The position numbers were made by a program, and so were the translations under genes. Shown here piece after piece: positions 36,011-44,579 of a stretch of 64,000 nt of DNA (positions within the stretch are counted from its first letter, which is position 1; each line of letters begins with the position of its first letter). The stretch comes from Sinorhizobium mexicanum (lineage in GTDB: Bacteria > Pseudomonadota > Alphaproteobacteria > Rhizobiales > Rhizobiaceae). The DNA is taken from positions 434,001 through 498,000 of the forward strand of contig NZ_CP041241.1 of the NCBI RefSeq assembly GCF_013488225.1, read 5' to 3'. The notes beneath the pieces were generated by a model. The model was not told the origin of the DNA, did not search any database, and saw only the letters and a program-made list of their open reading frames with translations.

Positions 36011-36455
36011 CTGCTACGCCCTCAAAAGCTACCCGGAAACAGTACGTGAGGATAGAACCAGAGAAAGACTTTTCGGTCGAGTCTATTTTCAAGTATTACT
36101 TTTGAACCAATTTACCGCGAGTATTTATATTGCGCATCCAAGGGCGAGCGCAGAAAACTATAAGTAGAGGTAGCCAAGTATTCGAATCATGACGATCGCC
36201 TTGGCCGTGACGGCTGGCGGGATCTCCAGAAGGCGGCGCCCCGCGGCATACTCGCCTCGGGTCGAACCTGCTCCAACGTATACGGATCGCCACTATCATC
36301 AAATTTGGGGACAATGAAAACAGGGCGCCGTTCATATCAAGTGATACCTGAGGGTCTTTCACACGCCTTGCCCGACGGCGTCCGGTCGCCGCTTCAGCCC
36401 GGAACTCGACATTCTTCACCGTGCTGACACTGTCGCCGAACGCAAGTAGTTCGGG

Positions 36456-36622
36456 CCTAGGGAGCGCGAGCCCATTCAGTTTCGCAAGAAGTTCGGCACG
36501 GCCGACATGACGTCACTGGTCAAGCGGGTTACCTGCCTCGCGGTTTTCCTGCGTAAAAACGACCGGAAATCGAAGCCGCCTCATGCTGCTCGACGCTCCA
36601 TCACATTCGACCGTGGCACCGA
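36456..36622 (+). mobile_element. IS30-family transposase relic
   Basis: The frame through 36477 reads QFRKKFGTADMTSLVKRVTC, then LRKNDRKSKP and HAARRSITFDRGTD. These are catalytic-domain blocks of IS30-type transposases, including the TFDRGTE block with its second acidic residue. About 15 residues usually found between the KSKP and HAARR blocks are missing, and both ends are gone. No terminal inverted repeats were seen. Confidence 0.6.
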
Positions 36623-37024
36623 TCACTTTTCCCCGATCACGTCCTTGATTTCCGCCAGCTTCTTCATGCAGCCCTGCTCATCACCGGCTTTGGCCATTTT
36701 CCGGGCTTCTGTCGCGAGCTGGCTTGGTTTATCGGCAGTTTGACCGGTCCGTTTCCCGGTTACTTGCTCCTGATGGGGTGAGGTTGCTTTCGTCTGGGCG
36801 CCCGTTGACCCCGTTATTTCAGTTCCAGCGCCCTTCTTCTGTTTGCCGGGCATGACTTCTTCCTGGTGCTCCGTAACGGGCGCGCCGGATCCGCTGCCAG
36901 CCGCCCCGGTTTCTGCCGAGACGATGGCTGCGTCGAGTTTATCGAGTTCTTGACGGCAGTCCGCAAATGCCGGCGCAGACAGGAGAAGCGGGAGGGCAGT
37001 AAGTGCTGTGAGACGTATTGACAT
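36623..37024 (-). CDS. small exported protein, 133 residues
   Basis: A 133-residue protein with a signal peptide (SIRLTALTALPLLLSAPAFA) and a mature part starting DCRQELDKLDAAI. A glycine/threonine/lysine-rich linker follows, then a C-terminal helix with DEQGCMKKLAEIKDVIGEK. Two cysteines, one at each end, could form a disulfide in the periplasm. Start ATG 37024 is chosen because it begins the signal peptide. A good EcfG-like promoter lies 55 bases upstream. Confidence 0.75.
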   Translation of the reverse strand: MSIRLTALTALPLLLSAPAFADCRQELDKLDAAIVSAETGAAGSGSGAPVTEHQEEVMPGKQKKGAGTEITGSTGAQTKATSPHQEQVTGKRTGQTADKPSQLATEARKMAKAGDEQGCMKKLAEIKDVIGEK

Positions 37025-37079
37025 TGTACTCTTCGCTCGACTGTTGGGGATGCAATGCATCTGATTACGCTGTGGAGCA

Positions 37080-37104
37080 AACCGTGCTGAGCGCGAAGAG
37101 TTCC
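37080..37104 (-). promoter_or_regulatory. EcfG-type promoter
   Basis: Minus strand GGAAC, 16 bases, GGTT, directed at the 133-residue exported protein. Confidence 0.65.
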
Positions 37105-37313
37105 GCTATATCGTTCGAGGTGAAATTTCGCGCGTTGTGGCAAGGGGTGCAGCCGCATCGCGACATGACCAATCGACCCAACCCCGACGACCTAAATCTT
37201 CCCCGGCAAGCCGGGCCCAGTCGTCCACAACAGCGTCGATCGCGAGCGCGAGCTGGTCAATTTCACCTAGTCTCTCCGCGGGTCCCACGCCTCTGTAGCG
37301 GATTCGATCTATG

Positions 37314-37347
37314 GGACTTTAGCCCGACACAGGTCGGGCAAAGGTCC
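37314..37347 (+). repeat. hairpin element copy 1
   Basis: A 34-base inverted repeat: outer arms GGACTTT and AAAGGTCC, inner perfect arms GCCCGAC and GTCGGGC around a short loop. It shares its outer arms with copies at 37746 and 38444. It lies 17 bases upstream of a consensus EcfG promoter. Confidence 0.7.
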
Positions 37348-37364
37348 TATGCAGTTTCAAGAGC

Positions 37365-37389
37365 GGAACGATGCACTGAAAATATCGTT
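37365..37389 (+). promoter_or_regulatory. EcfG-type promoter without a recognised gene
   Basis: GGAAC, 16 bases, CGTT, an exact match to the consensus. The next convincing plus-strand gene is at 38017. A small RNA or a very short peptide may start here. Confidence 0.6.
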
Positions 37390-37745
37390 TGAAGATCGGT
37401 CGCTTTTGTTAGCGATCCTCACGGAGGCTGCCGGTTCGACGAGGGCCGGCAACTAGCGATGTCGGCCCCTCCAATTCCGGCTGGCATCGCTCTTTCCCGG
37501 CCGCGATGTTCGCCCGTCGTGCCCGCCCGGAACCCCGCATGAAAAGCACTCGGAACCCTGCGGACCGAGAAAAAGCAAAAGGCCCGGCGACCGACGGCCT
37601 GCCGAGCCCGGGTTACGTTGCTTGGGACATTGGGCCGCTGGGACTCGCTCTCTGGCTCGAGGCGATGTCACTGGTGGCTCTGGTCCCTCGCGATGCCTCC
37701 TAGTAACCGAACCCGATATTGTCACAATAGCAAGGGGTTACCCAC

Positions 37746-37778
37746 GGACTTTAGTCCGACGTAGATGGGCAAAGGTCC
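37746..37778 (+). repeat. hairpin element copy 2
   Basis: A 33-base element with the same outer arms as copy 1 (GGACTTT and AAAGGTCC) and weaker inner arms (GTCC and GGGC). It is followed after eight bases by GGAAC. Confidence 0.65.
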
Positions 37779-37786
37779 CACGGAGC

Positions 37787-37811
37787 GGAACCGTGCATCG
37801 TGCATAACGTC
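37787..37811 (+). promoter_or_regulatory. imperfect EcfG-type promoter
   Basis: GGAAC, 16 bases, CGTC; the last -10 base departs from consensus. It could serve the 68-residue gene at 38017, 205 bases away. Confidence 0.3.
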
Positions 37812-38016
37812 AATTGCTTGCGTCTCTCGGCCGGCCCTGGCTTCCATTCCGCGAAAATGATGCATTTCATATCGCCAGCGTGAAAAGCCAGCCCACTTTG
37901 CTTTTTTAATAGCGAAGCCTCTCGGTGAGGTGCACAATTCTAGCATCGGTGGCAAGTGACACGGGCGCCACTGGCTGGGAGATATGCGCTTTCGCCCCAA
38001 TCAAGGAAGACGCGCA

Positions 38017-38223
38017 ATGTATCCTTCCCGCGACTTTCATTCCGATCTTTTCCAGCCTGGGGAAATCGAACTGCTTCAGTGCATTTTCAATGCCGCGCTG
38101 GAAGCAAACGAGATCAAATGCAATAGCCCCGAAGCTGAAGCGCTCGCAAAGAGGCTCTTCTCGCTCTACCAGGCGGGCGTCAGGGACGCGACCGAGCTGA
38201 GCGACCGTTTGAAAGCGGCTTGA
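38017..38223 (+). CDS. 68-residue protein, paralogue of the gene at 53415
   Basis: ATG 38017 follows GGAAG and opens 68 codons. The C-terminal half (EAEALAKRLFSLYQAGVRDATELSDRL) matches EEARELAGRLIELYESGVRDLTALRAM of the 68-residue protein at 53415, and both share an F-x-P-G-E-x-E-x-L block near residue 12. The pair defines a small helical family that I cannot name. The two copies sit in similar surroundings of stress-type genes. A cytosolic regulatory or adaptor role is only a guess. Confidence 0.7.
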   Translation: MYPSRDFHSDLFQPGEIELLQCIFNAALEANEIKCNSPEAEALAKRLFSLYQAGVRDATELSDRLKAA

Positions 38224-38443
38224 TCGCGAACACGCAAATTGCCCTCGTCGGCAGGAACGCGATCGAGGAACATCTTCACGATATACCGTCAAGTGGATTT
38301 GCCGCGGGCGACCAATGCCGCCACAGGAACGCGGCGCTGCGCGTTCGACATCGGGCGCCGAGCTCGCAAAATCAGCGTTCGGAGATAGATAGGCGATTCA
38401 ATTGATAGCAACTCAGTCTAGGCGTGCCGGCAACTCCAACCGT

Positions 38444-38477
38444 GGACCTAAGTCCCAAGGAGGTGCGCTAAAGGTCC
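38444..38477 (+). repeat. hairpin element copy 3
   Basis: A 34-base element with perfect outer arms GGACCT and AGGTCC and the shared 3' arm AAAGGTCC. The inner part differs from copies 1 and 2, and no GGAAC follows. Confidence 0.55.
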
Positions 38478-38563
38478 TATTGCCGTTGACGAGCACTCTC
38501 ATCGCACCAGTTTGCACTGTGAGCGCCTACCCAAGAATGCCCGCCAGTGGCCGCTGTAGGCGC

Positions 38564-38626
38564 GCGAGGTCCCGAGGAGGTGCCCCCGATAGTTCCCCTT
38601 CTGGGCCGGGCGGCGCGGGACCTCGC
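38564..38626 (+). repeat. 11-base perfect inverted repeat with 41-base loop
   Basis: GCGAGGTCCCG at 38564-38574 and its exact complement CGGGACCTCGC at 38616-38626. The loop is GC-rich. The stretch could fold as a structured RNA or be an end pair of a vanished mobile element. Confidence 0.5.
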
Positions 38627-38647
38627 AACCGTTCCGTCAGTTGGGAT

Positions 38648-38662
38648 GCGGGGAAACCCCGC
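38648..38662 (-). terminator. hairpin after the DUF3606 gene
   Basis: A six-base stem (GCGGGG/CCCCGC, AAA loop) lies four bases beyond the stop codon of the minus-strand DUF3606 gene. No T-tract follows. Confidence 0.4.
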
Positions 38663-38666
38663 CGCC

Positions 38667-38840
38667 CTATTTGCGCTCCAGATACTCCAGGACCTTTTCC
38701 CGGCTCGGCCCCGCTTCGCGGATCGCCTCCAGCGCCTTCTGCCGGGTCACCTTCGCCGTTTTGACGATGTAGGCGACCTCATGCTCCTGGGTGGATGCCA
38801 ACTTTCGATCGCGGGCTTGCTTCTTTGGATCGTCTGCCAT
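38667..38840 (-). CDS. DUF3606 family protein
   Basis: A 57-residue protein. ADDPKKQARDRKLASTQEHEVAYI, then TRQKALEAIREAGPSREKVLEYL, match the DUF3606 family of small, mostly helical rhizobial proteins of unknown function. ATG 38840 is chosen because GGAGG precedes it at good spacing; an in-frame ATG four codons earlier is less likely. A hairpin follows the stop. Confidence 0.85.
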   Translation of the reverse strand: MADDPKKQARDRKLASTQEHEVAYIVKTAKVTRQKALEAIREAGPSREKVLEYLERK

Positions 38841-38899
38841 TCCTTCCTCCATTTTGATTCATGAAGAGTAGGAGCCGTTTAAGCTCAGGCAAGACCCGG

Positions 38900-38924
38900 G
38901 GAACAGTTAGGGCGGTGAGATGTT
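38900..38924 (+). promoter_or_regulatory. EcfG-type promoter
   Basis: GGAAC, 16 bases, TGTT, 21 bases before ATG 38945. Confidence 0.6.
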
Positions 38925-38944
38925 TGGCCTACAAGGAGATCACC

Positions 38945-39184
38945 ATGGCTGATGCCGACAAGATGAAGAGACTGATAGAGGATTGCCGGAAAGATATCGC
39001 CGCCTACCTGCCGCCGGATAGTGCCCTCGCGCCCGAAGAGCTGCTCAACAGACTTCTCTGCCGTCTGGACGGCCGACAGGCGAAGGAGGCCCTGTGCGAC
39101 GATTGGCAAGGTTGGTGTCCTGCTGATGGAGAAGGCGATGGCGACGTGGACCGTGCTGGGCAGAGCGCGCCAGAGATCGCCTGA
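38945..39184 (+). CDS. small hypothetical protein, 79 residues
   Basis: ATG 38945 follows CAAGGAG. The protein is acidic, with a helical first half (DKMKRLIEDCRKDIAAYLPPDSALAPEELLNRLLCRLDG) and a glycine/aspartate tail. An EcfG-like promoter is at the right distance, so it is a likely general-stress gene. No family was recognised. Confidence 0.65.
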   Translation: MADADKMKRLIEDCRKDIAAYLPPDSALAPEELLNRLLCRLDGRQAKEALCDDWQGWCPADGEGDGDVDRAGQSAPEIA

Positions 39185-39233
39185 CTTCTTGGGGACTAGG
39201 CCGATAGCGAAAGATTGCCGGACGGTCCGCCGG

Positions 39234-39518
39234 TCATTTGTCCCGCCGACCGGGTGGGTCCGGATGGTCAATTGTCCCGCGCTCAGCCGGTTGCTGCACG
39301 AAACCCGCTCTTTCTCCGATCAATCGGTCGCGGTCGGCCAAGTGGGATTCGTATAATGCTTCGAAGGTTGCAAGAAGTTCACCCGCCAAGGATGTATCGT
39401 GTCCGTCCCGCTCGAGCTCGTCGAGAATCGTGCGTTGTTTCTTCAAGTGGCGGATCGCATCAGTCACGTGGCGTTCTGCCTGCGCGAGATGCTGCTCAAT
39501 GACGGCGCGTTCATCCAT
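39234..39518 (-). CDS. small coiled-coil-like protein, 94 residues
   Basis: A 94-residue charged helical protein. VIEQHLAQAERHVTDAIRHLKKQRTILDEL and LATFEALYESHLADRDRLIGER suggest two long helices; the tail is proline- and arginine-rich. The composition is that of the small rhizobial proteins often annotated as hypothetical. The ribosome site is only GAG. No EcfG-like promoter was seen upstream. Confidence 0.65.
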   Translation of the reverse strand: MDERAVIEQHLAQAERHVTDAIRHLKKQRTILDELERDGHDTSLAGELLATFEALYESHLADRDRLIGERAGFVQQPAERGTIDHPDPPGRRDK

Positions 39519-40022
39519 GGCTCAAGATCTCGAAGGCGTCCGTTAGCGCGAAACATCCGCCAGACCGCAACAACTATCGCGCTTGAAACCTCATCCAGCA
39601 AGACTTTTTCGAAGGTTCGAGAAGACGCAGTGCAGTGCACGAGAAGTTAGAGGTGCAATGCGCTCATCGTCGTAGCCTCCTGGATCGGCGATCAGCGCCT
39701 AGGATCATTGTTGATCGTCCTAGCGGATCTTGATCATCCCTGCGTTCGCCATACCTGCTCATCACAGCGAATAGCGGAACGCGCTACATGGTTTTCAGGG
39801 GCTGGCGAACCTATCAGAAATATCGACGGCGCAGACGGCGCCTGTCACGACGCGTCGGGAAGAAAACGAAGGCTTGATGGGGCGGATCCCATGACAGGAT
39901 GCCGGAGCGTGTAAGCCCAGGCGTCCCGTAGACCCCTTCGGGCTCTGAGGCGAGCACCGGAACTTTGGACGCAATCAGCGGTTCCTCCGGATTGGTTTAT
40001 GCGCTGAAAGACGGACATCGCC
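39519..40022 (+). other. 504-base gap before cox operon 2
   Basis: No convincing gene, promoter or repeat family was recognised. It must contain the promoter of the second cox operon. A minus-strand ATG at 39680 has a GGAGG site but encodes only six codons. Confidence 0.5.
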
Positions 40023-41021
40023 GTGATTTTTGGTTGCCATCCTCAGCAGCGCCGCTCTGCGTTTGCGCGTTTTGCGACGGGCTCGCCGCTTTTCTGCTGC
40101 GGATGCGCCGGCCGTCAATCTGCGCTCGACGCCGCCGGATCGGAAGCGGATGCTACTTCATTTCTATTCTGGGTCCTGGTTATCACCGGTGCGCTCATAT
40201 GGCTCGCGCTTGCCGGCCTGCTTGTCTACGCGATACGCAATCGACGTCGCACCTGGAGCGAGGATGCCGCTGGAAGGCTCATCCTGTGGGCAGGACCGGT
40301 TTTTTCCTCCACGGTCCTGTTCGGGCTGCTGACATACACATTGTGGTTGATGCCGGGTTTGCGCCCGCCGACGGACAGCGCCTTACGCGTCGAAGTAATC
40401 GGTACTCAGTTTTGGTGGCGCGTCGTTTATCGGAAGTCGGCGAGGCCGCCGGTTACATCAGCCAACGAGATCAGGCTACCGGTGGGCGAGCGTGTCGAGT
40501 TCGTTCTGCGCAGCGACGATGTCGTCCACTCGTTCTGGATACCGTCGCTTGGCGGAAAGATGGACATGATACCGGGGCGCACCAACACACTCTCCCTCCT
40601 GGCGGAGAGGGCGGGTAGCTATGGCGGCGCCTGCGCGGAGTTCTGCGGGACGTCGCATGCGCTGATGGCCTTTTCGGCAGTGGCGATGATGCCGGATGAC
40701 TTCGAACGTTGGCTGGACACCCAGTCAAGGCCCGCCCCGGGTGCGCCGGGCCCCGGCCGGGATCTTTTCATGAGACATGGTTGCGGAAGCTGCCATCGGA
40801 TCGACGGCACCGAGGCACGCGGTCTCCTCGGCCCGGATCTGTCCCACATCGGGGGGAGGGAGACCGTTGGGGCGGGTATCCTCCCCAACACCGAGGAGAC
40901 GATCGCTCGCTTCGTCGCGGAGCCCGCCGCACTCAAGCCGGGAACCCGAATGCCGTCTTTTTCCATGTTGCCACCAGAGGAGATCCGGGCCATCGCCACT
41001 TATCTCAAGGGGCTCAAATGA
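40023..41021 (+). CDS. coxB: cytochrome c oxidase subunit II with fused cytochrome c, operon 2
   Basis: A 332-residue subunit II. LFCCGCAGRQSALDAAG resembles a lipobox followed by the mature N-terminus of caa3 subunits, though the leader before it is poorly hydrophobic. Two spans follow (about 48-70, 86-110). The CuA ligands are H169, C204, C208, H212 and M215; the fused haem site is C254-G-S-C257-H258. The start is GTG 40023 with no clear ribosome site, so the true start is uncertain. It pairs with the subunit I+III fusion gene by ATGA overlap. Confidence 0.88.
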   Translation: MIFGCHPQQRRSAFARFATGSPLFCCGCAGRQSALDAAGSEADATSFLFWVLVITGALIWLALAGLLVYAIRNRRRTWSEDAAGRLILWAGPVFSSTVLFGLLTYTLWLMPGLRPPTDSALRVEVIGTQFWWRVVYRKSARPPVTSANEIRLPVGERVEFVLRSDDVVHSFWIPSLGGKMDMIPGRTNTLSLLAERAGSYGGACAEFCGTSHALMAFSAVAMMPDDFERWLDTQSRPAPGAPGPGRDLFMRHGCGSCHRIDGTEARGLLGPDLSHIGGRETVGAGILPNTEETIARFVAEPAALKPGTRMPSFSMLPPEEIRAIATYLKGLK

Positions 41022-43540
41022 GTGTTCAGCCTGATACCAACGCACAAAAGATCCTCCAGGCGCAGGAGGAGCGATTGCGCGCGGTTTGGGCCAATCCGAG
41101 CGGCTGGCGTTACTGGACTTCGGTCAACAACTTCCAGGTTGGACTATGGTACTCGGCGGCGGCGTTCGCGTTCATGCTGTTTGCTGGCGTTCTGGCACTG
41201 TTGGTGCGTCTGCAACTGGCAATCCCGCGGAACGATCTGCTTTCGGCAGATTTCTACAACCAGGCCTTCACACTCCACGGAACGGTGATGATGTTCCTCT
41301 TCGCCGTGCCGATCTTCGAGGCGGCGGCGATCTTCCTGCTGCCGCCGATGCTCGGCGCAAGAGACCTGCCCTTTCCGCGGCTCGGTGCATTCGGCTTCTG
41401 GAGCTTCCTGATCGGCGGCGTCTTCGTGTGCGGCTCCATCTTTTTCGACGCGGCACCGTCTTCGGGATGGTTCATGTACCCGCCGCTCGCCACCGACCCA
41501 GAATTGTCTGGCGTGGGCGCCGACATCTGGCTGCTTGGCCTCTCGTTCATCGAGATCGCCTCGATAGCCGCCGCGGTCGAGATCATCGTCGGCATCATGA
41601 AATGCCGTGCCCCCGGCATGCGCATCAATTTGATGCCGCTGTTTGCCTGGTACCTGCTGATCGTCGCGGGAATGATCCTGTTCGCCTTTCCGCCGCTGAT
41701 CGCCGGAGACATCCTGTTCGAAATGCAGCGAATGTTCGACTGGCCGTTCTTCGATCCTGAGCGCGGAGGTGATCCGCTTCTATGGCAACACCTGTTCTGG
41801 ATATTCGGCCATCCGGAGGTCTATATAATTTTCCTGCCGGCGATCGCGCTGATGGCCATGATCGTGCCGACGTTTTCGCAGCGCCCGATCGTCGGATACT
41901 CCTGGATCGTTCTCGCCGCCGTCGGCACCGGCTTCCTGTCCTTCGGCTTGTGGGTCCACCACATGTTCGCAACTGGGCTGCCACAGATCTCGCTGGCGTT
42001 CTTCTCGGCAGCATCGGAAGCGGTGGCCATTCCGACCGGCGTGCAGATTTTCGTCTTCATCGCAACCATGCTTGCCGGCCGCGTCATCTTCTCGGTTCCG
42101 ATGTTATTCGGCACCGGTGGAATCGCCATCTTTGTCATCGGCGGCTTTACAGGCGTCATGGTGGCGCTCGCACCCTTCGACTGGCAGGCGCACGACACAT
42201 ATTTTGTCGTCGCGCATCTCCATTACGTGCTGATCGGCGGCATGCTGTTCCCGGTCACAGCCGGGATCTACTATTACTATCCTCTCATAGACGCGAAGCA
42301 CCTTTCGGATCTACTCGGACGCATAGCCTTCTGGCTGATGTTTTTTGGCTTCAACCTTGCGTTCTTTCCAATGCACCTCACGGGCCTGCGCGGCATGCCT
42401 CGCAGGGTGTTCACCTATCAAGCGGAACTCGGCTGGGATTGGCTGAACCTGATCTCCACCGCAGGCGCTTTCGTCTTTGCCTCCGGCGTGCTGCTCGTCG
42501 TCTTCGACGTCGTACGTCCCAAGCATCGTTATCGACGTGGTGAGCTGAACCCGTGGAACGCCGGCACGCTCGAATGGATTTCGGAACCAGAGGAGAACTG
42601 GGGTGTCCGCTCCATTCCCGTGATCACCAGCCGTTATCCCCTGTGGGACCAGAAAACCTTAGCGCGCGACATCAGCGAAGGCCGCGGCTACCTCCCAGAC
42701 GCAGAGGAGGGCCAGCGGGAGGGCCTAGTCACCTCCGTGCTCGATGCCAGGCCCCTGCAAGTCCTGCGCGTCGGTGGGACGTCCTACCTTACAATCATCT
42801 CGGCTGCATCGCTCGGCGCAGCCTTCATTTCCCTCACCTTTCATTGGTGGATCGCTTCCGTTGCGGCTGCGATCATCGCCTTCACAGCCATCATCTGGTG
42901 GCTTTGGACCGGAACGGCCGGGATCCCGGAAAAGCCCGAGAAGGACATCGGCCTCGATCTCACATTGCCTGTTTACTCTTCAGGCCCGGCGTCGGTCGGC
43001 TGGTGGGCAATGTTTATCACCATGGTTGGTGATAGCACGGCATTTGCAAGCCTCGTTTTTGGATACTTTTTCTACTGGACGGTCCACCCGGATTTCACCG
43101 GCGGCATCGCTGGTCCGGGGGCCTTCTGGCCACTGCTCGCGCTGGCGCTCTTCGCAGCGGCATGGGGGTTGGTTGTTCTGGCGCGACGGTACAACGCCGT
43201 GGGTTATGTGCTCATCATGCGGCTTTGTCTTACAGCGTCCTTCGCCCTCACCTGCGCCGCAAGCGTCGCTGCTCTCGCGGGGCCCTGGGCGCACGTCATG
43301 CAGCCGACCACACACGTCTATCCTGCCATTGTCTGGATCCTGGTCATATGGGTGCTCGCTCATGCAGCGGTCGGCGCAGTCATGCAAATCTATTGCCTTG
43401 CGCGGAGTTTCGCAGGGAGCCTGACGCGCCAATACGATGCGGATCTCAGCAACGTCGTGCTCTTCTGGCATTTCTTCGTGATTACGGCCGCACTCACCTT
43501 TCCGGTGCTTGCGCTCTTTCCGCAAGCCGGGTGGAGATAG
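41018..43540 (+). CDS. cytochrome c oxidase subunits I and III, fused
   Basis: An 840-residue fusion. Residues 1 to about 590 are subunit I: haem a histidine in FTLHGTVMMF, GHPEVYIIFLP with CuB histidine and cross-link tyrosine, LWVHHMF, and HDTYFVVAHLHYVL. After two linker spans, residues about 645-840 are subunit III (DSTAFASLVFGYFFYW, then HVYPAIVWILVIWVLAHAAVGAVMQ). In operon 1 these subunits are separate genes. Fused I+III occurs in alphaproteobacterial alternative aa3-type oxidases. ATG 41018 overlaps the previous stop. Confidence 0.92.
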   Translation: MSVQPDTNAQKILQAQEERLRAVWANPSGWRYWTSVNNFQVGLWYSAAAFAFMLFAGVLALLVRLQLAIPRNDLLSADFYNQAFTLHGTVMMFLFAVPIFEAAAIFLLPPMLGARDLPFPRLGAFGFWSFLIGGVFVCGSIFFDAAPSSGWFMYPPLATDPELSGVGADIWLLGLSFIEIASIAAAVEIIVGIMKCRAPGMRINLMPLFAWYLLIVAGMILFAFPPLIAGDILFEMQRMFDWPFFDPERGGDPLLWQHLFWIFGHPEVYIIFLPAIALMAMIVPTFSQRPIVGYSWIVLAAVGTGFLSFGLWVHHMFATGLPQISLAFFSAASEAVAIPTGVQIFVFIATMLAGRVIFSVPMLFGTGGIAIFVIGGFTGVMVALAPFDWQAHDTYFVVAHLHYVLIGGMLFPVTAGIYYYYPLIDAKHLSDLLGRIAFWLMFFGFNLAFFPMHLTGLRGMPRRVFTYQAELGWDWLNLISTAGAFVFASGVLLVVFDVVRPKHRYRRGELNPWNAGTLEWISEPEENWGVRSIPVITSRYPLWDQKTLARDISEGRGYLPDAEEGQREGLVTSVLDARPLQVLRVGGTSYLTIISAASLGAAFISLTFHWWIASVAAAIIAFTAIIWWLWTGTAGIPEKPEKDIGLDLTLPVYSSGPASVGWWAMFITMVGDSTAFASLVFGYFFYWTVHPDFTGGIAGPGAFWPLLALALFAAAWGLVVLARRYNAVGYVLIMRLCLTASFALTCAASVAALAGPWAHVMQPTTHVYPAIVWILVIWVLAHAAVGAVMQIYCLARSFAGSLTRQYDADLSNVVLFWHFFVITAALTFPVLALFPQAGWR

Positions 43541-43542
43541 CC

Positions 43543-43938
43543 ATGCGCACGAGACTCCCACAGCCCCGTCCGAGCGGCCCGGAGTCCCTCTGGACGCTTT
43601 TCACCGCTCCGGTCGTCTGGGGCGGTCACTTCCTGATCTGTTACCTGAGCGTGGCGATCTATTGCGCCAAACGGGAGAAATTCTCGATCGGCTTCGATGC
43701 CGTCCGCATCGGCGTAGGTATTGCGACGGCATTCGCGCTCGTCGCTATCCTGGTGTCCGCCTGGCTTGCCTGGCGGCAGTGGGGCTTCGGCGCCCATGAC
43801 CCTCCGCACGATGAGCCGACGCGCCATGACCGCACGCTTTTCCAGGGTTTCGCCACGTTGTTGCTTTCCGGCCTGAGTTTCATTGCCGTGATCTTCGTCG
43901 CACTGCCGATATTGTTCGTGACGGAGTGTTGGCGATGA
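43543..43938 (+). CDS. small membrane protein of cox operon 2
   Basis: A 131-residue protein with three spans, including LFTAPVVWGGHFLICYLSVAIYCAK. GGAGATAGCC precedes ATG 43543. It occupies the same place in its operon as the 102-residue protein of operon 1: after subunit III and before the CtaG-like gene. The shared features are a tryptophan near the first span and a cysteine after the second. Probably an assembly factor. Confidence 0.75.
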   Translation: MRTRLPQPRPSGPESLWTLFTAPVVWGGHFLICYLSVAIYCAKREKFSIGFDAVRIGVGIATAFALVAILVSAWLAWRQWGFGAHDPPHDEPTRHDRTLFQGFATLLLSGLSFIAVIFVALPILFVTECWR

Positions 43939-44579
43939 GGCGTATTACACTGCTGTCAGGCGTGATGCTGCTGGCCCTGATCGCGGGCGGCTCTCTTCTG
44001 CCTGGTTCGCAAGGATCATTTGCTGGCCATATGCTGGCGCATATGGGCATCGTCGCGATGGCGGCGCCGCTGCTGGCGGTGGGGTTGAGCGAGCGTAGGA
44101 TTCACCGATCCGTCGCGGCCCTTCTGTTTGCGCCGGCAACGCCCCTGATCGCCTCATTGGTGGAATTGGTTGTCGTCTGGACATGGCATACGCCGATCTT
44201 GCGTGCATTCGCCCGGACGAATGTCATCGCGCTCTTGCTTGAGCAGGCAACCTTTCTTGCCGCCGGCCTTTTCCTGTGGCTCACCTCGGTGGGCCAGTGT
44301 GGCGGAAGGGAGCGAGCGACACCGCCCACCGGGGTCTTCGCACTTCTTCTTACCTCCGTACACATGACCTTGATGGGCGTGCTGCTCGCGCTCAGCCCGC
44401 GACCGCTCTACGGAACGGGCTTTGTGGTCTGCTTCGGCGCCCCCATCAGCCCCCAGCAGGACCAGGTGCTCGGTGGAATCATCATGCTCGCCACCGGCGC
44501 GGTCGTTTATCTCGCGGGTGGCTTGGTGCTTCTCGCTCGCCTGCTGGCGCCGGACAACCAGAGGAAAGCTGAAGGCTGA
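43935..44579 (+). CDS. CtaG-like cytochrome c oxidase assembly protein, operon 2
   Basis: A 214-residue membrane protein of the caa3_CtaG type, about 80 residues shorter than its operon 1 counterpart. FAGHMLAHMGIVAMAAPLLAVG corresponds to FALHMIEHELVMAVSAPLLVL, VVVWTWHTPILRA to AIWAWHAPLLFD, and LTSVHMTLMGVLLALSPR to LTMLHTSALGALIALAPR. The N-terminal spans and middle loop are reduced. ATG 43935 overlaps the previous stop. Confidence 0.8.
   Translation: MRRITLLSGVMLLALIAGGSLLPGSQGSFAGHMLAHMGIVAMAAPLLAVGLSERRIHRSVAALLFAPATPLIASLVELVVVWTWHTPILRAFARTNVIALLLEQATFLAAGLFLWLTSVGQCGGRERATPPTGVFALLLTSVHMTLMGVLLALSPRPLYGTGFVVCFGAPISPQQDQVLGGIIMLATGAVVYLAGGLVLLARLLAPDNQRKAEG

Noticed and set aside
36096..36419. 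107-codon minus-strand frame
   Set aside because: No ribosome site or recognisable domain; arginine-rich composition typical of chance frames.
39965..40618. 217-codon plus-strand frame at the start of cox operon 2
   Set aside because: Out-of-frame shadow of the subunit II gene, whose CuA and haem motifs are complete.
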